A stretch of DNA of 29,435 nucleotides from an uncultured Actinomycetes bacterium (GTDB lineage: Bacteria; Actinomycetota; Thermoleophilia; Gaiellales; F1-60-MAGs149). Positions 23,490-29,435 of this stretch are shown piece by piece (position 1 is the stretch's first letter; each line of letters starts with the position of its first letter). The stretch is taken from assembly GCA_903873565.1 (NCBI GenBank), contig CAIQOY010000041.1, positions 1 to 29,435 on the forward strand, in the 5' to 3' direction. The notes beneath the pieces were generated by a model. The model was not told the DNA's origin. It worked only from the letters and a program-made list of their open reading frames with translations, and did not search any database. Position numbers and translations under genes: made by a program.

Positions 23490-25858
23490 CCCGGGCGCCA
23501 GAGGCCGGCGATCGCGGCCTCGGCGATGGCCTCGGCGGAGAGGTCGAGCCACTCGTAGACCTCGGGCTGCGAGCCGCACTGGCCGAAGCGATCGACGCCG
23601 AGCGGGATCAGCGGCGAGCCGAAGGCGGCGCCGAGGAAGGCGAGCGCGTGCGGTGCGGCGTCGTGCACCGTGACCAGCGGCAGGCCGCGCTCCTCGGGCA
23701 GGACGAGCCGCTCGAGGATCGACGGGTCCGACAGCCGGCCGGAGCGCAGGGCGCCCGTGCGGGTGCGCAGCGCCCTAAACAGCCGGTCGGGGCTCGTGAT
23801 GTTGATGATCGTGGCGCCGACGTCCTCGTCGGCGAGGAGATCGCGGGCGGCGAGCACCTGCGGCAGCATCGCCCCGCAGGTGGCGATCAGGACGCGCGAG
23901 GCGGGATCCGCGACGGCCGGCTCGGCGAGCCGGTAGCCGCCGGCCAGCACGTCGTCGCGAAGCGCGGCCCGGTCGGAGCGCTCGAGCAGGGCGCCGAAGG
24001 CGTCCTGGGCGACCGGGGTGGTCGAGAGGCGCAGGTAGTGGGCCTCGCCGTCGGGGCGCACGATGTCGCGCAGCGCGTGCAGCATCACCCACTCGGTCTC
24101 GAGGGCGTAGCCGGGCTCCCACAGGGTCAGCCCGGGCAGCTCCATGCCGATCGAGGCCGTGATCGACGACTGGTGCGCGCCGCCCTCGCGCGACAGGGAC
24201 ACCCCCGACGGGGTGCCGGCGAAGACGAAGCGCGCGCCCGAGTAGACGGAGTAGATCAGCGCGTCGAGGCCGCGGCAGACGAACGGGTCGTAGACGGTGC
24301 CGACGGGCAGCAGCTGCGTGCCGTGCAGCTCGGCGCCGAGGCCGAGCTGGCCGAGCAAGAGGAACAGGTTCATCTCCGAGATGCCGAGCTCGATGTGCTG
24401 GCCCTTCGGGCCGGGCGCCCACTTGAGGGGGCCCGAGTCCTCGAGCTCGAAGACCTCCTCCTCGACGGGCGCGAACACGCCGCGCTTGTTGATCCAGCCG
24501 CCGAGGCCGGTCGAGATGGACACGTCCGGGCTCGTGGTGACCACGTGGTTCGCGACCTCGTCGACCCCGGCGAGGTCCTGCAGGCAGCGCGCGAAGGCGT
24601 CCTGGCTCGACATCGCGCGCGTCGGCGTCGCGCCGAACTCGTGCGGGATCGCGTACGGGTCGACGCGGGTCGGCGCCGGCGCGTGGCGCTCGGACAATCG
24701 CTCGGCCGCGCTCGCGCAGAGCCGCCCCTCCGGCGTGTCGGGGGCGAAGCCCGCCCACTCGTCGGCGGGGTCGGCGATCGCGCCGCGCAGGACGTCGATC
24801 TCGTCGCCGGTCAGGAGCGCGGAGTGGTTGAGCGGGTGGCCCGCCATCGGCAGGCCCCAGCCCTTGACGGTGAAGGCGAAGATCACCGTCGGCCGCTCGG
24901 TGTCCTGGTCGGCGCGCTCGAGCGCGGCCAGCATGTCGCCGAGGTCGTGGCCGCCGAGGTCGCCGATCAGGCCGACGATCTCCCCGTCCGGGTAGTCGTC
25001 GAGGATCCGCGCGAGCGCCTTGCGGTCGCCCTTCGGCGCGCCGTCCACCATCCGCGCGCGCACGTCGGCGCCCGGGGTGCGCAGGAGCGCCTGGTACTCC
25101 TGGTTGGGCATGTCGTCGATGCGCCGCTCGAGGGTGTCGCCGCCGTCGCGCGCGAAGGCCTCGCGCAGGCGGGTGCCGTACTTGACGACCTCGACCTGCC
25201 AGCCGTGGTCGCGGAAGACGTGCGTGAACTCCTGCGAGCGCACGCCCGGGATGACGCGGTCGAGGCTCTGGCGGTTGAAGTCGACGATCCAGGTCAGCTG
25301 GCCGAGGCCGCGCGCGGCCGGGTCGGCGAGCGCCTCCCAGACGTTGCCCTCGTCGAGCTCGGCGTCGCCGATCAGCGCCACGAAGCGGCGGCCCGCCGGC
25401 ATGTCGAAGTGGCTGCCCACGTAGCGGTCGACGACGCTCGCGAAGAGCGGCGCGGCGGCGCCGAGGCCGACCGAGCCCGTCGAGAAGTCGATCGGGTCCG
25501 GGTCCTTCGTGCGCGAGGGGTAGGACTGCAGGCCCCCGAAGTCGCGGAGCGTGGTCAGGTACTCGCGGTCGAGGCGGCCGAGCAGGTAGTTGATCGAGTG
25601 CAGGACGGGCGAGGCGTGCGGCTTGACCGCGACGCGGTCGCCGGCCTTGAGCCAGTCGAAGTAGAGCGCCGTCATCGCCGTCACCAGCGACGCCGACGAG
25701 GCCTGGTGGCCGCCGACCTTGAGCTGGTCGCCCTTCGGCCGCTCGCGGTTGGCGTAGTCGATCATCCGCGTCGCGAGCCACAGCACGCGCCGCTGGACGG
25801 CGGCGAGCGCCTCGAGGTCGCGGACGGGCGCGATCGCGTCGGGAGGGGACGTCGCCAT
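23483..25858 (-). CDS. Thiamine-diphosphate enzyme, homodimeric pyruvate dehydrogenase E1-like / transketolase-like
   Basis: A 791-residue ThDP enzyme with transketolase-fold N, middle and C domains. It resembles the AceE-type single-chain E1 (about 890-930 residues) but is shorter; transketolases are about 660. Matches to AceE include GGHQASSAS (49-57), ASPVLHSINYLLGRL, FGGLQSYP, the helix STGSVGLGAAAPLFAS, the segment DHGWQVEVVKYGTR, TVKGWGLPMAGHPLNH, ISEMNLFLLLGQLG and the C-terminal GVDRFGQCGSQPEVYEWLDLSAEAIAEAAI. The ThDP motif is GDAELDEGN...DFNRQSLD (164-198), with Ala where GDG is usual. No E2 or E3 genes are adjacent, so the acceptor and keto acid are uncertain. The ATG follows TAGGAT by exactly 6 nt without Shine-Dalgarno. 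Confidence 0.87.
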   Translation of the reverse strand: MATSPPDAIAPVRDLEALAAVQRRVLWLATRMIDYANRERPKGDQLKVGGHQASSASLVTAMTALYFDWLKAGDRVAVKPHASPVLHSINYLLGRLDREYLTTLRDFGGLQSYPSRTKDPDPIDFSTGSVGLGAAAPLFASVVDRYVGSHFDMPAGRRFVALIGDAELDEGNVWEALADPAARGLGQLTWIVDFNRQSLDRVIPGVRSQEFTHVFRDHGWQVEVVKYGTRLREAFARDGGDTLERRIDDMPNQEYQALLRTPGADVRARMVDGAPKGDRKALARILDDYPDGEIVGLIGDLGGHDLGDMLAALERADQDTERPTVIFAFTVKGWGLPMAGHPLNHSALLTGDEIDVLRGAIADPADEWAGFAPDTPEGRLCASAAERLSERHAPAPTRVDPYAIPHEFGATPTRAMSSQDAFARCLQDLAGVDEVANHVVTTSPDVSISTGLGGWINKRGVFAPVEEEVFELEDSGPLKWAPGPKGQHIELGISEMNLFLLLGQLGLGAELHGTQLLPVGTVYDPFVCRGLDALIYSVYSGARFVFAGTPSGVSLSREGGAHQSSITASIGMELPGLTLWEPGYALETEWVMLHALRDIVRPDGEAHYLRLSTTPVAQDAFGALLERSDRAALRDDVLAGGYRLAEPAVADPASRVLIATCGAMLPQVLAARDLLADEDVGATIINITSPDRLFRALRTRTGALRSGRLSDPSILERLVLPEERGLPLVTVHDAAPHALAFLGAAFGSPLIPLGVDRFGQCGSQPEVYEWLDLSAEAIAEAAIAGLWRPGA

Positions 25859-25864
25859 GCGGGG

Positions 25865-25870
25865 ATCCTA
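25865..25870 (-). promoter_or_regulatory. Leaderless-type -10 (TAGGAT) of the E1-like gene
   Basis: GGTAGGATCCCCGC precedes the ATG at 25858: hexamer, 6-nt gap, start. The first ten bases are the same as before the aldolase-family gene. Confidence 0.6.
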
Positions 25871-25885
25871 CCGGCACTATCGCCG

Positions 25886-25963
25886 CCGCGGGCGGCCCGG
25901 ACGAGGGCCCGCGGGAGCGCGCCGCGCCGGTGCGAGGAGGGGGACTCGCGGCGGCGCGGCGCG
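25886..25963 (-). terminator. Two GC-rich hairpins after the DUF7144-like gene
   Basis: Nearest the gene, CGCGCCGCGCCG (25918-25929) pairs with 25952-25963 over 12 bp and continues with GCGAG/CTCGC (25932-25936 with 25945-25949). Further on, CCGCGGGC (25886-25893) pairs with GCCCGCGG (25907-25914). There is no U-tract. They fill the gap between the DUF7144-like stop (25972) and the next promoter, so termination is likely. Confidence 0.55.
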
Positions 25964-25971
25964 GACCGCGC

Positions 25972-26388
25972 TCAGCGCGGCGCCGAGGAGCCCATCGACT
26001 CGGACCAGCCGAGGGTCAGGGCCCAGAGGATCACGAGCGACGCGCCGATCACGAGCAGGCTCCACAGGGGGTACGCCGGGAAGAACGCGAACTGCGCGAT
26101 CATGTTGACGGCGACCGCCAGGATCGAGAACCAGCGCCCGAAGCCGCCGCCCGCGTAGAGGGACGCCGCGGCGAGGATCATCACCGCGCCCCACGCGATC
26201 AGCGCCCACCCCCACGTCGTCCAGTCCGTGGTCAGGACCAGCCCGCTCGACCCGACCACGAAGACGTCGTCGCGGAACAGGGCCACGAGGCCCTGGATGA
26301 CGTCGAAGATGCCGACGACGAGGAGCATCGCCGTCGTGAACAGGATGCTCGCGCCGGCCCACGCGCTCTTGCCGCTGATACTGGCCAT
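25972..26388 (-). CDS. DUF7144-like four-helix membrane protein
   Basis: A 138-residue integral membrane protein with four predicted helices (AWAGASILFTTAMLLVVGIFDVIQGLVAL; TWGWALIAWGAVMILAAASLY; RWFSILAVAVNMIAQFAFFPAYP; LWSLLVIGASLVILWALTL). The WTTWGWALIAWGAV region and the FFPAYPLWSLLVI turn match the actinobacterial family I know as DUF7144; function is unknown. The ATG at 26388 has a strong ribosome binding site (GAGGAGG, 5-6 nt upstream). It lies between the ssrA terminator region and the E1-like gene and seems to be a single-gene unit. Confidence 0.85.
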   Translation of the reverse strand: MASISGKSAWAGASILFTTAMLLVVGIFDVIQGLVALFRDDVFVVGSSGLVLTTDWTTWGWALIAWGAVMILAAASLYAGGGFGRWFSILAVAVNMIAQFAFFPAYPLWSLLVIGASLVILWALTLGWSESMGSSAPR

Positions 26389-26416
26389 ATCGCCTCCTCA
26401 GGGGGGTACGGCCATG

Positions 26417-26422
26417 ACGGTA
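26417..26422 (-). promoter_or_regulatory. Candidate -10 (TACCGT) of the DUF7144-like gene
   Basis: The minus strand reads CCTACCGTCATG about 29 nt before the start codon, a fitting distance for the Shine-Dalgarno-led gene. No -35 is visible. Confidence 0.4.
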
Positions 26423-26469
26423 GGCAGCGGGCGGCGGGCGGATGGCGTAGTTCCCCGCCGGATCCGCGG

Positions 26470-26496
26470 CGGCCCCGGCGCCGAGCGCCGGGGCCG
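26470..26496 (-). terminator. Hairpin terminator of ssrA
   Basis: GGCCCCGGCGC (26471-26481), loop CGA and GCGCCGGGGCC (26485-26495) form a perfect 11-bp stem, plus one more pair. It begins about 14 nt downstream of the tmRNA 3' end on the minus strand. No U-tract follows. Confidence 0.7.
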
Positions 26497-26509
26497 TGCC
26501 GTTCGGTGA

Positions 26510-26870
26510 TGGAGGCGCCGGGAGTCGAACCCGGGTCCGCGACCGCTCGGAACGGGCGTCTACGAGCGTAGCCCGCTGATCGATCTCACCCGAGTCGGCT
26601 CTGCGGGCCGGCGTATCTCGGGCCAGACGCATGGTGTCTCCCCCGGTGGCGCGTCACTCCGCCGGGGGACGAGCCCGTTGCTTTACGCCGGTCGCCCCCC
26701 ACGGGCCCAGGGGACGAGGGCGTTTCGCGGACCTAGTTGCCTAGGCGGCGAAGGCGATGTCCGTGTCGGACTTCGCAGTTCATGGTGCCGGGTTCTTTTA
26801 CGAGGCCAACCGACATCCTCGGCTCGCAACCCGTCCCTGTAGACGACCACGTCGAAGCCGTGACGCCCCC
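26510..26870 (-). ncRNA. ssrA: Transfer-messenger RNA (tmRNA)
   Basis: tmRNA rescues stalled ribosomes and tags the incomplete protein. The minus-strand RNA begins GGGGGCGTCACGGCTTCGAC (26870-26851) and ends CCCGGGTTCGACTCCCGGCG-CCTCCA at 26510. The 5' GGGGGCG and 3' CGCCTCC form the 7-bp acceptor with a G-U third pair, the alanyl-tRNA synthetase identity element, and discriminator A. The T arm has TTCGA. CCA is not encoded. Length is 361 nt, within the usual range. The tag ORF is at 26776-26741. A TATCAT -10 lies 16 nt upstream, and smpB is 1.2 kb upstream on the same strand. Confidence 0.96.
26741..26776 (-). other. tmRNA tag reading frame (AKSDTDIAFAA)
   Basis: From the resume codon GCG at 26776 the frame reads A-K-S-D-T-D-I-A-F-A-A and stops at TAG (26743-26741). 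With the alanine delivered by tmRNA the full tag would be AAKSDTDIAFAA. The C-terminal hydrophobic-Ala-Ala end is the ClpXP-type degron; here it is AFAA instead of the commoner ALAA. Confidence 0.8.
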
Positions 26871-26885
26871 TTGGGGACGTTGCAG

Positions 26886-26891
26886 ATGATA
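26886..26891 (-). promoter_or_regulatory. ssrA promoter -10 (TATCAT)
   Basis: The minus strand reads GTGTATCATC, 15 nt before the mature 5' end. The -35 would fall within the last codons of the preceding gene (26903); only a weak TTCAGC is seen at the right distance. Confidence 0.6.
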
Positions 26892-26902
26892 CACGCAGTC
26901 GG

Positions 26903-28015
26903 CTAGGCGCTGAAGTTGCGCAGGAGGTCGAGGATGCCGACCTGGCTGAGCACGGCGCGCAGGAGCAGCGCCTCGATCCCGCCGATCGCGTCGGCGTCCT
27001 GGGCCTCGTCAAGGCCCTGGTCGAGGCCGCGGCGCAGCGCCTCCTCCACCGCGGCCTGGGTGCGCCCGGAGGCGGCCAGCAGCGCGTCGAGCTCCTGCTG
27101 GGAGGCGAGCGCCGCGAACACGTCGAAGGTCGCGACGTCGAGCTCGCAGGCCGCCTGGACGGCCCCGATCATGACGACGGCGGCGAGCGCCTCGCCGCGC
27201 GTCTCCGATCCCGGCCACGGGAACGGCTCGCAGGGGTCGTCGTCGCCGCGCACGATCGCCAGCAGGCGCTCGACGGGCGCCACGCGGGCGGCCGCCCCGA
27301 GCACGGTGGCCTCGGTCGGGGTCAGGGCCCCGGCCGTCTCGGCCTCCACGAGCGACTCGCCGATCGCGGTGCGCACGACCTGCGTGACCTCGTCGGCGCT
27401 GCGGCCCGAGCGCGTCACCAGCCCGTCGAGGCCCGCCGGGTCGGCGAGGGCGGTGACCGCCTCGAGCGGCGCGATCCCGAGCGCGCAGGCGGTGCGCAGG
27501 CCCGTCTTGATGCCGATCTGGGCCGCCACCTCGTCGAGCGTGTCGACGGGCTTCCAGGGCAGCTCGCCGCAGCTGTCGCCGCCGCCCTGGGCGGCGGCCA
27601 GCAGGCGATCGGGCGGCACCACGTCGACGAGGGTGCGCACGGCGAGCGCCGTGGCGGGCGTCACGCGCCCGTCGGCCTCGGCCGCGGCGACCGCGTCCTC
27701 GATCGAGCCCAGCACCGCCTCCTCGAGCGCGGCCGGCTCGACGCCGAGCCGGCGGGCGGCGTCGGCCACCGACGCGCTCTGGCCCAGCGCGAGCACGAGG
27801 TCCGCGCGGGGCACCTCGAGCCGGCAGGCGGCGTCGCGGATCGAGGCCAGCAGGATCTCCGCGGCCAGCGCCTCGGCCGCGCCGCCCGCCTGCTCGGGCT
27901 CGGTGGCCGCGCACTCCTCGGGCGTCGGGGCCGCGGCCGCGGCCTCCGCCGGCCGCAGCCGGTCCGCGCCGCCGAGCGCGGCGAACCCGCCGACCAGCAT
28001 CCCAGCGGCGAGCAC
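26903..28015 (-). CDS. Secreted or membrane-anchored protein with three 113-residue repeats, function unknown
   Basis: I do not recognise a named family. After a hydrophobic N-terminus and Ala-rich linker come three helical modules: residues 48-160, 161-274 and 275-370. Equivalent cysteines are at 64, 177 and 290, and at 149 and 262, always 113 apart. The PW of ELPW (151-154) and PFPW (264-267) keeps the same spacing. Each module contains a segment such as LGVEPAALEEAVLGSIEDAVAAAEADGRVTP, reminiscent of the helical GxLT repeats of exported actinobacterial proteins. The coordinates use the first GTG. However, a longer frame from CTG 28057 adds SGRGGGIALVVGAV, completing a signal or anchor sequence, and it has AAGGAG 5-6 nt upstream. 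It sits between smpB and ssrA, and its CTGA overlap implies coupling to smpB. Confidence 0.8.
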   Translation of the reverse strand: MLAAGMLVGGFAALGGADRLRPAEAAAAAPTPEECAATEPEQAGGAAEALAAEILLASIRDAACRLEVPRADLVLALGQSASVADAARRLGVEPAALEEAVLGSIEDAVAAAEADGRVTPATALAVRTLVDVVPPDRLLAAAQGGGDSCGELPWKPVDTLDEVAAQIGIKTGLRTACALGIAPLEAVTALADPAGLDGLVTRSGRSADEVTQVVRTAIGESLVEAETAGALTPTEATVLGAAARVAPVERLLAIVRGDDDPCEPFPWPGSETRGEALAAVVMIGAVQAACELDVATFDVFAALASQQELDALLAASGRTQAAVEEALRRGLDQGLDEAQDADAIGGIEALLLRAVLSQVGILDLLRNFSA

Positions 28016-28053
28016 CGCCCCGACGACGAGGGCGATGCCCCCGCCCCGCCCGC

Positions 28054-28515
28054 TCAGCGCTGCTCCTTGAGGGCGCGGTCCATGTCGCGGCGCGCCTCGC
28101 GCGCCTTGACCGTGTCGCGCTTGTCGAGGGCGTCCTTGCCGCGCCCGAGCGCGAGCTCGACCTTGGCGCGCCCGTCCTTGAGGTAGACCCGGATCGGCAC
28201 GAGCGTGAAGCCCTTCTGCTCGACGCGGGCCCGCAGCTTGTCGATCTCGCGGCGGTGCAGCAGCAGCTTGCGGTCGCGCAGCCGGTCGTGGTTGCGCATG
28301 CCGGCCTGCGGGTAGGGCTCGATCGTGGCGCCGACCAGCCAGACCTCGCCGCCGCGGATCATCGCGTAGGCCTCGCTGATCGAGGCCGCGCCGGCGCGCA
28401 GCGACTTGATCTCGCTGCCCGTCAGCGCGATCCCCGCCTCGACGTTGTCGGACAGGTGGTAATCGTGCCGGGCGCGCCGGTTCTGCGCGATCGTGCGCTC
28501 GCCCTCGCCGCTCAT
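28054..28515 (-). CDS. smpB: SsrA-binding protein SmpB
   Basis: SmpB delivers tmRNA to stalled ribosomes. The 153-residue product has the oligonucleotide-binding beta barrel (NRRARHDYHLSDNVEAGIALTGSEIKSLRAGAASISEAYA; GGEVWLVGATIEPY; HDRLRDRKLLLHRREIDKL; VPIRVYLKDGRAKVELALGRGK) and the positively charged C-terminal tail (KRDTVKAREARRDMDRALKEQR) that enters the decoding site. I place the start at ATG 28515 rather than the GTG two codons upstream, because TACGAT lies exactly 6 nt before this ATG and there is no Shine-Dalgarno. Its partner ssrA is on the same strand at 26510-26870. The stop overlaps a possible CTG start of the next gene. Confidence 0.95.
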   Translation of the reverse strand: MSGEGERTIAQNRRARHDYHLSDNVEAGIALTGSEIKSLRAGAASISEAYAMIRGGEVWLVGATIEPYPQAGMRNHDRLRDRKLLLHRREIDKLRARVEQKGFTLVPIRVYLKDGRAKVELALGRGKDALDKRDTVKAREARRDMDRALKEQR

Positions 28516-28521
28516 GGGCAC

Positions 28522-28527
28522 ATCGTA
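28522..28527 (-). promoter_or_regulatory. Leaderless-type -10 (TACGAT) of smpB
   Basis: The minus strand reads GTACGATGTGCCCATG: TACGAT, 6 nt, ATG at 28515. It begins 8 nt after the stop of the GerMN protein gene (28536). Confidence 0.6.
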
Positions 28528-28535
28528 CGCGGGCG

Positions 28536-29435
28536 CTAGGCGCCGGCGATCTCGACGACCCGCCGCGCCTCGAGCGCGGGCGCCGTCTCGGTCTCCGGCG
28601 ACGACACGACCACCTCCACGAGCCCCGCCAGGGTGCGCGGCACGGGCACCGTCGCCGAGAAGGCGCCGCGGCAGCGCTGGTCGATGATGCGGTTCGAGAC
28701 CTCGAGGCCGTCCTGGAGCAGGCGGATCACGATCGGGCCGCCGTCGGAGAGGAGCCGCCCGCGGATCTGCAGGGTCTCCTCCACGACCACGCCGTCCTGC
28801 GGGCGGGTCAGCTCGAGGAAGGGCTCGCCCGCGAACGGCTCGGCGTCCGCCTTGGCGACGGCGCAGCCGGTGCTGCCCAGCTGCGCCTCCGCGCCTACCA
28901 CGAAGCTGAGGTCGGCGCGCGTCAGGGGCGGCTCGAGCGCGTCGGCGTCGCCGGTCAGGGTGCCGAGGCCGTAGGGGCGCCCGTCGACGCGCACCCGCAC
29001 CGCGTCGATCCCGCCGCCCGCCGTGACCGTGTAGACGACCTGGTAGAGGGCGAGCAGGGCCTCCTGGTCGCCGTCCGTCGCCGGGTCGGGCAGCGCGCTG
29101 AGGTCGACGACCGCGGTGCGCCCCTCCTGCGCGTAGGCCAGAAGGCGCGTGTCGGCGGGGATCGCCGTGGAGTAGCGCAGCGAGCGCTCCGCCGCCGACG
29201 GGCCGTCGAGCAGCGCCGCCAGGCCGGTCTCCGCCACGGTCTCCCCGACGGGGACGCCGCGGCGGGTCGGCGCGGGCTCGTCGTAGCGCAGGAAGTAGAC
29301 GATCGCGACGCCCGGGGCGGGCTGCGGCGCGACCGCCGCCCCCTCCTCCGCGGCCCCCGTCGCGGGCGAGACGACGGCGCGGTCGCCCGCGGCCACGAAG
29401 CCCTCGTCGCGGATGCCCGTCTCGGCGGAGCCGCA
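28536..29435 (-). CDS. GerMN/Gmad2 domain lipoprotein (5' end beyond window)
   Basis: The gene is open to the right edge, so the start is not seen. Its first visible residues are CGSAETGIRDEGF, consistent with the mature N-terminus after a lipobox cysteine. A GerMN domain follows (about 25-170: VAIVYFLRYDEP, LAALLDGPSAAERSLRYSTAIPADTRLLAYAQEGRTAVVDLSALPD, LLALYQVVYTVTAGGGIDAVRVRVDGRPYG). A C-terminal Gmad2 immunoglobulin-like domain comes next (FLELTRPQDGVVVEETLQIRGRLLSDGG ... GLVEVVVSSPET). In Bacillus GerM is linked to sporulation and cell envelope; in actinobacteria such lipoproteins (LpqB-like) are cell-surface proteins, and this one needs no spores. Cell-envelope role is inference. It ends 8 nt before the smpB promoter. 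Confidence 0.82.
   Translation of the reverse strand, partial: CGSAETGIRDEGFVAAGDRAVVSPATGAAEEGAAVAPQPAPGVAIVYFLRYDEPAPTRRGVPVGETVAETGLAALLDGPSAAERSLRYSTAIPADTRLLAYAQEGRTAVVDLSALPDPATDGDQEALLALYQVVYTVTAGGGIDAVRVRVDGRPYGLGTLTGDADALEPPLTRADLSFVVGAEAQLGSTGCAVAKADAEPFAGEPFLELTRPQDGVVVEETLQIRGRLLSDGGPIVIRLLQDGLEVSNRIIDQRCRGAFSATVPVPRTLAGLVEVVVSSPETETAPALEARRVVEIAGA

Noticed and set aside
28516..28521. GTG at 28521 as smpB start
   Set aside because: It would start immediately after the -10 hexamer TACGAT and leave no room for a transcription start; the ATG at 28515 fits the leaderless spacing.

Overview
This is a contiguous, very GC-rich (roughly 70% or more by eye) chromosomal segment of an actinobacterium. 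Gene content and style point to the Thermoleophilia/Solirubrobacterales: many GTG starts, a rimP-nusA-ylxR-infB operon, three-subunit proton-translocating transhydrogenase, HutF-type histidine degradation, a DUF7144-like membrane protein, and many apparently leaderless genes. The lineage is an inference; no marker was searched. The window is coding-dense and holds no insertion sequence, prophage, CRISPR array or toxin-antitoxin pair that I can recognise.

Layout. 1-2796 (minus): the translation/transcription operon rimP-nusA-ylxR-infB, with infB running off the left edge. Its leader carries a promoter, a possible antiterminator and an intrinsic terminator just before the rimP ribosome binding site. 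2821-4808: dtd (minus), diverging from a PLP-dependent basic amino acid decarboxylase (plus). 4899-6633 (minus): a secreted Gly/Gln/Met-repeat protein and a methyltransferase, the latter diverging from malate synthase (6754-8331, plus). 8313-14254 (minus): GNAT acetyltransferase, PaaI-type thioesterase, pntB-pntAB-pntAA, a class II aldolase-family protein and a secreted trypsin-like protease. 14329-18149 (plus): a small membrane protein, a XerC/D-type recombinase, a zinc-ribbon protein, a LuxR-type regulator and a PuuB-like FAD oxidoreductase. 18146-21102 (minus): hutU-hutF. 21230-21303: tRNA-Gly(GCC). 21349-23475: a glutathionyl-hydroquinone-reductase-like GST diverging from an MFS transporter. 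23483-26388 (minus): a homodimeric PDH E1-like thiamine enzyme and a DUF7144-like membrane protein. 26510-29435 (minus): trans-translation locus with ssrA (tmRNA), a secreted three-repeat protein, smpB and a GerMN/Gmad2 lipoprotein that runs off the right edge.

How it works together. The main physiological themes are translation and ribosome rescue (infB, rimP, nusA, ylxR, dtd, smpB, ssrA, tRNA-Gly), redox and central carbon (pnt, malate synthase, PDH E1-like enzyme), and catabolism of nitrogen compounds (hutU, hutF, PuuB-like oxidase, decarboxylase). A recurring architecture is a TAnnnT -10 hexamer placed exactly 6-7 nt before an ATG or GTG with no Shine-Dalgarno sequence. This implies leaderless mRNAs for about nine genes and resets several start codons (smpB, the GST, the methyltransferase).

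Most interesting: (1) a NusA with an inserted N-terminal segment, a C-terminal S4-like RNA-binding segment and a 76-residue acidic tail, expressed behind an attenuator-like leader; (2) a secreted protein between smpB and ssrA made of 113-residue modules, with a likely CTG start overlapping the smpB stop; (3) the leaderless promoter rule; (4) a possible leaderless five-codon leader ORF coupled to pntAA.
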